A stretch of 9,948 nucleotides of DNA from Thermocladium sp. (GTDB lineage: Archaea; Thermoproteota; Thermoprotei; Thermoproteales; Thermocladiaceae). The DNA lies in the NCBI GenBank assembly GCA_023269935.1, contig JAGDXC010000003.1, positions 43,492-53,439 of the forward strand, written 5' to 3'. The notes below the pieces were generated by a model. It did no database searches and was not told the DNA's origin. It worked only from the letters and a program-made list of their open reading frames with translations. Below, piece after piece: positions 6,343 to 9,948 of the stretch; positions within the stretch are counted from its first letter, which is position 1, and each line of letters starts with the position of its first letter. The position numbers and the translations under genes are program-made.

Positions 6343-7238
6343 ATCGCGATGGAGCCGCCACCACGTAGTACGGCATCTATGACTCTTTGATCCCTTATTG
6401 CGTCCTCTATGGTAGTTCGCGGCTTCTCCGTTCCCCTTACTGCGCCTATCGCATTCCTATCCTCCATTAGTAATTGATCAACAATTGCTTTTGATTCATA
6501 GCCCTCACAATCAGTTCTATTATTAAGGAGGTCTAATATGCATGGATTACCGCTATTTCTAATCACATTGTATTGACGCACCTTAACACTTGATACCCAT
6601 GAGGCATGAATCACGGCGGTAATGTAATTATCTATGTTTAATGATACGATAGATGAGACGATGAAGCCCCCTTTCTCCATATTTATTGATCTCAACATTA
6701 TTGTAGTTGGCTTAGCCGCCCAAACTATTGCATCTATATCGTGCAGAATCAAATCGAATACCACATTTATATAGACCGAGAAATCCCTATCAAGCTTTGA
6801 TAAACGCTTAACATCTATGTGATATAAATCCCCTATTTTAGCCAAGTGCTCTATTAATGGATTAAATCTCTCTATATGAGCGGGGATCACCAAGTGACCG
6901 GTCTCCCTGGACTTATTCAGCAATGATACGCCATCCTCCACTTTAGTGATCACGGGCTTCTCTATCAGCAAGTTAGATAAATCAATTAATTTAGATGCCA
7001 ACTCATAATGAGTCGCAGATGGCGTGGCTATAACTGTTAGATCAGGCTTAAAGGAGAATATATCATCAAGGCTAGATAAATGTACAGCGCCATACTTGCC
7101 AGCTGCCTCTCTAGCCTTATCGCTCAACACATCGAAGACGCCTATTTCCGAAATATAGTTATCCTCCGCACGTATCTTACTTAGTGCATTTAAATGAAGC
7201 TGACCCATTCTTCCAGCCCCAACTACGGCTATCTTCAT
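6339..7238 (-). CDS. Gfo/Idh/MocA-family NAD(P)-dependent oxidoreductase
   Basis: The 299-residue protein opens with a Rossmann fold dinucleotide motif, MKIAVVGAGRMG (GAGRMG at residues 7-12). The family's signature catalytic lysine lies in EKP at 93-95, preceded by the usual ATPSATHYELA stretch (71-81). HIERFNPLI (121-129) and FDLILHDIDAI (161-171, with D162, H166 and D167) give the C-terminal substrate domain and catalytic His/Asp region. Members oxidise or reduce sugars, inositols, sugar nucleotides or biliverdin, so substrate cannot be read from sequence; a sugar-nucleotide 3-dehydrogenase is one possibility. The length is slightly short for the family (usually 320-390), with the C-terminal sheet trimmed. 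GGGGGCG at 7245-7251 lies 6 bases before the ATG and may be a weak ribosome-binding site. It converges with the TPR gene. Confidence 0.85.
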   Translation of the reverse strand: MKIAVVGAGRMGQLHLNALSKIRAEDNYISEIGVFDVLSDKAREAAGKYGAVHLSSLDDIFSFKPDLTVIATPSATHYELASKLIDLSNLLIEKPVITKVEDGVSLLNKSRETGHLVIPAHIERFNPLIEHLAKIGDLYHIDVKRLSKLDRDFSVYINVVFDLILHDIDAIVWAAKPTTIMLRSINMEKGGFIVSSIVSLNIDNYITAVIHASWVSSVKVRQYNVIRNSGNPCILDLLNNRTDCEGYESKAIVDQLLMEDRNAIGAVRGTEKPRTTIEDAIRDQRVIDAVLRGGGSIAI

Positions 7239-7260
7239 ATGATTCGCCCCCTACTATTGA

Positions 7261-7268
7261 TTAATATT
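7261..7268 (-). promoter_or_regulatory. Probable TATA-like box for the oxidoreductase gene
   Basis: The minus strand reads AATATTAA, centred about 27 bases before the ATG at 7238. That predicts a transcript start close to the ATG, although the GGGGGCG at 7245-7251 suggests a short leader. The 110-base gap 7239-7348 contains no other recognisable signal. Confidence 0.35.
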
Positions 7269-7348
7269 TTTTGCACTCTCGAACCAAACATAAGGGAAGC
7301 AAATAATCTCTGTATTTACTTCATTATATAGCGAGAAGCCGGAGAACA

Positions 7349-7648
7349 TTATTCGCATCGCAGTTGATCGAGGGATTTAAGTAAATCACTTATGGTTCGT
7401 CCACTCCAAACAACCTCATTATTGCTGCATTCCACTTGAACTGACTCTACAGGATAATTTGTGAGAACTTGATGGGGAGCCAGTGGAAATGCCTTACTCC
7501 ACGAGACCACCCTATCCATATCGTCAAGAGCCTTTATCTCGCTTTCTATTATTACGCCGTACTTGACCCCCTTGAACTTAATCCTTATCTTTAATCTATA
7601 CTTTCGAGCTCTCTGAACTAGCTCCTCGAGCTCTTTAAGCGTTACCAT
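7349..7648 (-). CDS. Small conserved-looking protein of unknown function, cotranscribed with the endonuclease subunit
   Basis: The 99-residue protein starts with ATG 2 bases after the stop codon of the upstream tRNA-endonuclease subunit gene, so the two are surely one transcript and probably translationally coupled. A charged helix (about 4-18, LKELEELVQRARKY) leads into basic beta-strand-like segments (RLKIRIKFKGVKYGVIIESEI, 18-38), then a loop and a final helix (about 85-96, RTISDLLKSLDQ). The two cysteines, C74 and C98, show no metal motif. I do not recognise the family. The basic strand region could bind nucleic acid, and the operon position suggests a role with tRNA processing, but both are guesses. 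There is no membrane segment or signal peptide. Confidence 0.7.
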   Translation of the reverse strand: MVTLKELEELVQRARKYRLKIRIKFKGVKYGVIIESEIKALDDMDRVVSWSKAFPLAPHQVLTNYPVESVQVECSNNEVVWSGRTISDLLKSLDQLRCE

Positions 7649-7650
7649 AA

Positions 7651-8178
7651 TTATAGATTGGGATTCATGGGTTTAAAAGTAAACGCTTTATAATAAGTCA
7701 ATATTCCATCGGAGCTTATCAATGCCAGAACTAGCTGCATTCCATTATTTTCTGAGTACTTAATTAGATCTATTATGCTCCTAACAGTTTCTCCCCGACC
7801 CTCATTAACTATCTTTATTATATACCTTGGCCTCTCGTTGATAGCATCTTTCTTTTTCTCCCATACGGCCAAATCAATAGGTGAACCTCGCAAAACACGT
7901 ACCCTATAACCCCTCTTTTTAAGGTCGAGAAAAACTATGAACCTCCAGAAATCACTTTCAGGCAATAATTGATCTAGCCCAACATATCCATCGTTTATAT
8001 AAATAACTGTATCCGGATCATTCAATGAAATATATGCTAAATCTATTGGATCGGTTGATAATCCCCGCTCATCTAAGTATTTTTTGGTATCCGAGTCGCT
8101 GGGCTTAAGCTCATCATTACTCTTAGTAAACCTTAACTTTCTCTTAGCTTGAGCACTGACATCGAATTGTTCATTCAT
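7651..8178 (-). CDS. tRNA-splicing endonuclease, non-catalytic (beta/structural) subunit
   Basis: The C-terminal half of this 175-residue protein fits the tRNA-intron endonuclease fold: FIVFLDLKKRGYRVRVLRGS (80-99) corresponds to the family's Y/F-x-x-L-x-x-RG-Y segment, and LVLALISSDGILTYYKA (149-165) to the C-terminal strands. The catalytic Tyr, His and Lys of active subunits seem to be absent: W106 falls where the Tyr is expected, RP (116-117) where the His is expected, and no Lys occurs in GMQLVLA. That matches the structural subunit of crenarchaeal (alpha-beta)2 enzymes, which excises introns from tRNAs at bulge-helix-bulge sites together with a catalytic EndA-type subunit encoded elsewhere. 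The N-terminal 45 residues are charged and probably flexible. It is first in a two-gene operon. The alignment of missing residues is by eye. Confidence 0.75.
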   Translation of the reverse strand: MNEQFDVSAQAKRKLRFTKSNDELKPSDSDTKKYLDERGLSTDPIDLAYISLNDPDTVIYINDGYVGLDQLLPESDFWRFIVFLDLKKRGYRVRVLRGSPIDLAVWEKKKDAINERPRYIIKIVNEGRGETVRSIIDLIKYSENNGMQLVLALISSDGILTYYKAFTFKPMNPNL

Positions 8179-8210
8179 GCGATTAACATTGCCATAAATA
8201 GGTAGACGTT

Positions 8211-8220
8211 ATTAAAAATA
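8211..8220 (-). promoter_or_regulatory. TATA-like box for the endonuclease operon
   Basis: The minus strand reads TATTTTTAAT, centred about 37 bases before the ATG at 8178, giving a predicted leader of about 10 bases. It lies in the 135-base divergent gap 8179-8313, shared with the peptidase promoter. Confidence 0.45.
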
Positions 8221-8294
8221 TCGCTAACGGCTTTAGCCTATCAATTATAGGTAATTCCATTATGAGCATTTGAATAAATGAATGAACACTAGCC

Positions 8295-8303
8295 ATTTAA
8301 ACC
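8295..8303 (+). promoter_or_regulatory. TATA-like box for the M48 peptidase gene
   Basis: ATTTAAACC at 8295-8303 is the best box before the peptidase. A start of transcription about 26 bases after its centre (near 8325) would fall after the first ATG (8314) and just before the second (8329), favouring a leaderless start at 8329. Confidence 0.4.
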
Positions 8304-8313
8304 TTAAGCCTTA

Positions 8314-9789
8314 ATGGGTTTATTAAGTATGAACAATAAACTGAAAATGCTTAATGACCTCTTACGAGCATTCCAGCTTGGCAATAGGGATGACTCCTAT
8401 GCCAGATTTCTTGAACAATATAGGATTTTATTAACAGAACGATTAGAGACAAAGTTTAATCATTGGTTAAAATATATAATTGATAATTTGCTTTATGATA
8501 ATGAGATCACGTTATTTTTCATTAATGCAATAGTTAGCATCGGGAATTTATTATCAATAGAGTCGCTAATTAATAAAAAGAAACAAGATTCTGAAGATAA
8601 CATAACGGACGAGGCATTAAATGCTTTCAGCGAATACATGACTAGGGGCAATAAGAAGCATTTGGTCCTGTTATTTAAGGAGGATAGTAATGGACTACAA
8701 AAAATAGATCCAAGAAAAGGAGGAGAGGAACACCTAGGGCTACTCTCGTTTATGCCAGTTGTTGCATCCATATTGGTATTTTTATTTACCATTAGCATAA
8801 GTAAAAACATAATAATTTCATGGTTCTCATCAATAGCATCATCTATAGTTGTTATATTTATATCAATGCTAATATTCATCAATAGGATCCGTAAATATGA
8901 TATAACCAATGGACGCGTGATTAAGATCGATATAGAAATAGATCCAAACACGCTTAAAGATAAATATGAAGAAAATGTGGGGCAAGCAATATCACTCCTT
9001 TCATCTAGTAATTATTCAACAATACAAGATGCGCTCGATTACATAAATACAAAGATTAAACCCCTACTCAATAACCCAGTAATTAATATTGAGGAATACC
9101 AATTACGATTGCCTCAAGATATTAAAAAGCTACGTAAGACCAGGATATACATAGCTATCTCCAGCTACTGTAATGCATTCTCCATGGGATTACCCAAGAA
9201 AAGCATATTTATTTCTAATAAGATGTTTGCCTGCATGAATAGGCATGAATTAAATGCCGTATTGTATCATGAGTTGAGCCATATAATGAATAATGATTCC
9301 ACATGGCTCATGATTATACTTTCTGCTACTAATGCTTTCGGAATAATCTTTGCTGTGATTATACCTATATATTTAGGCCTACGTCCAATATATGTATCGC
9401 TGTCCTACTTAGTTTACCTAATTGGGTCCATAATCATAATAAAGCAATACAACAAATGGAGAGAACTAAAGGCAGATAGAGGCGTCATAAACTTAGGCAA
9501 AGAGGAAGCAACGAGTGAAATCAATCCAGTAATTATAAAGGGATTATTGGCATCACTAATAAAGGTAGGATATCCAGATATATTTAAGAAGAAAAAAACA
9601 TATATTAGAATCAAGGCATTCATGCTGGATGATCACCCATCAATCGAGAAAAGAATATCCAAAATACTTAACTTAACATTTAACAATGACAACGGAAGAA
9701 CAACCTCAAGATTAATTGGAAGAAAAACTATGGCCTCTCCCTTAACTCTAATTAATAGAAGCCCCAGACAGGGCCTAACCTCCTCTTAG
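8314..9789 (+). CDS. M48-family (HtpX-like) membrane zinc metallopeptidase with long N-terminal extension
   Basis: The 491-residue protein carries the M48 zinc site HELSH (H319, E320, H323). The third ligand, E384, lies in ELKAD, and HPSIEKRI (441-448) and NAFSMGLPKKSIFIS (287-301) are also characteristic. Hydrophobic segments at about 145-163, 167-189, 332-352 and 358-377 place it in the membrane with a cytoplasmic active site, as for HtpX, which degrades misfolded membrane proteins. HtpX-type enzymes are usually near 280-320 residues. Here about 140 charged, helical residues precede the first membrane segment, and a further linker (about 190-265) separates it from the catalytic domain. ATG 8329 (Met6) is a plausible alternative start, supported by the promoter position. 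The last few codons, including the TAG, lie inside a repeated mobile-element-like end (9777-9815), so the native C-terminus may have been replaced. Confidence 0.87.
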   Translation: MGLLSMNNKLKMLNDLLRAFQLGNRDDSYARFLEQYRILLTERLETKFNHWLKYIIDNLLYDNEITLFFINAIVSIGNLLSIESLINKKKQDSEDNITDEALNAFSEYMTRGNKKHLVLLFKEDSNGLQKIDPRKGGEEHLGLLSFMPVVASILVFLFTISISKNIIISWFSSIASSIVVIFISMLIFINRIRKYDITNGRVIKIDIEIDPNTLKDKYEENVGQAISLLSSSNYSTIQDALDYINTKIKPLLNNPVINIEEYQLRLPQDIKKLRKTRIYIAISSYCNAFSMGLPKKSIFISNKMFACMNRHELNAVLYHELSHIMNNDSTWLMIILSATNAFGIIFAVIIPIYLGLRPIYVSLSYLVYLIGSIIIIKQYNKWRELKADRGVINLGKEEATSEINPVIIKGLLASLIKVGYPDIFKKKKTYIRIKAFMLDDHPSIEKRISKILNLTFNNDNGRTTSRLIGRKTMASPLTLINRSPRQGLTSS

Positions 9790-9815
9790 CCCTGATGGAC
9801 GGAGGTCCCCCAAGA
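9777..9815 (-). repeat. Second copy of the 39-base hairpin end (minus orientation)
   Basis: The reverse complement of this block matches 5112-5150 at 29 of 39 positions with no gaps, including CATCAGGGC against CTTCAGGGC and the shared AGAGGAGG. Its hairpin is degraded relative to the 5125-5140 copy. It contains the stop codon of the M48 gene. Confidence 0.55.
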
Positions 9816-9929
9816 TATTAGGTTACCTTTATGAATCAATCGCTTCCCGCCAGCATTATGAGTATCCAGCCTCACTCCCCAAAATTACTGAGGAATGAGC
9901 AAGAAAGCTCCGACCTTCATGGAGGAGGT
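9778..9929. mobile_element. Candidate 152-base miniature element with inverted ends (IS605-derived, PATE-like)
   Basis: ACCTCCTC at 9778-9785 and GAGGAGGT at 9922-9929 are perfect inverted copies. Each adjoins a small GC hairpin: ACCTCC/GGAGGT at 9778-9806 and CTCC/GGAG at 9908-9924. The left end is homologous to 5112-5150. The right part (about 9891-9929) contains CTCCGACCTTCATGG, again similar to the same hairpin in plus orientation. A short plus-strand frame from ATG 9831 to the window edge (begins MNQSLPASIMSIQPHSPKLL) has the flavour of a TnpB tail. No transposase gene fits inside, so this would be a non-autonomous remnant that needs TnpA from elsewhere. The region is about 51% GC. The pattern could also be two solo ends side by side. 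Confidence 0.4.
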
Positions 9930-9948
9930 GAATTGCGGAGGGTATATA

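Noticed and set aside
9785..9895. Box C/D-like signals (TGATGG near 9793 and ACTGAGG near 9887)
   Set aside because: The boxes are imperfect, about 95 bases apart, too far for a typical 50-60-base archaeal C/D RNA, and no internal D'/C' pair was found.
9870..9948. GAGGAATGAG...AAGCTCCGACC resembling a conserved RNase P RNA region
   Set aside because: Only a loose resemblance to one conserved block; the other RNase P motifs are not visible and the hairpin-end explanation fits better.

Overview
The window looks like the chromosome of a hyperthermophilic crenarchaeon (Thermoproteota). A Thermoproteales relative such as Caldivirga, Thermocladium or Vulcanisaeta is my best guess, not a proven placement. 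The reasons are: AT-rich genes with TATA-like boxes about 25-30 bases before nearly every start; short or absent leaders; a tRNA-splicing endonuclease subunit of the non-catalytic type used in crenarchaeal heterotetrameric enzymes; and several GC-rich hairpin ends resembling archaeal IS200/IS605 (TnpB) elements.

Layout. Bases 1-124 hold what may be the 3' tail of a TnpB-type gene plus its hairpin end. Bases 126-1657 (minus strand) are a two-gene operon for the B and A subunits of a family I CoA-transferase (GctAB/IpdAB-like), overlapping by ATGA. Bases 1679-1963 hold the operon promoter, a repeat motif and a T-rich terminator for the next gene. Bases 1964-4372 (minus) encode an 802-residue membrane-anchored, probably heavily glycosylated surface protein built from alternating repeated beta-rich modules. 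Bases 4373-5241 have no intact gene. They contain an AT-rich promoter zone, a decayed plus-strand reading frame (about 4532-4970), and a GC-rich block (about 4990-5150) that follows a classic archaeal promoter and ends in a perfect hairpin; this is the best candidate for an unannotated RNA or a mobile-element relic.

Bases 5242-6342 (plus) encode a helical TPR-like protein. It converges, with a 4-base overlap, on a Gfo/Idh/MocA-type oxidoreductase (6339-7238, minus). Bases 7349-8178 (minus) are a two-gene unit: the non-catalytic tRNA-intron endonuclease subunit, followed 2 bases later by a 99-residue protein of unknown function. A divergent promoter region separates it from an M48 (HtpX-like) membrane metallopeptidase with an unusually long N-terminal region (8314-9789, plus). 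Its last codons run into a small inverted-end element (about 9777-9929).

The core genes look like ordinary chromosomal housekeeping and metabolic genes. The unusual content is the scattered set of related hairpin ends (93-111, 4941-4959, 5112-5150, 9777-9815, about 9891-9929), the surface-protein gene lying between two of them, and the possible structured RNA. I found no intact transposase, CRISPR array, tRNA or rRNA.
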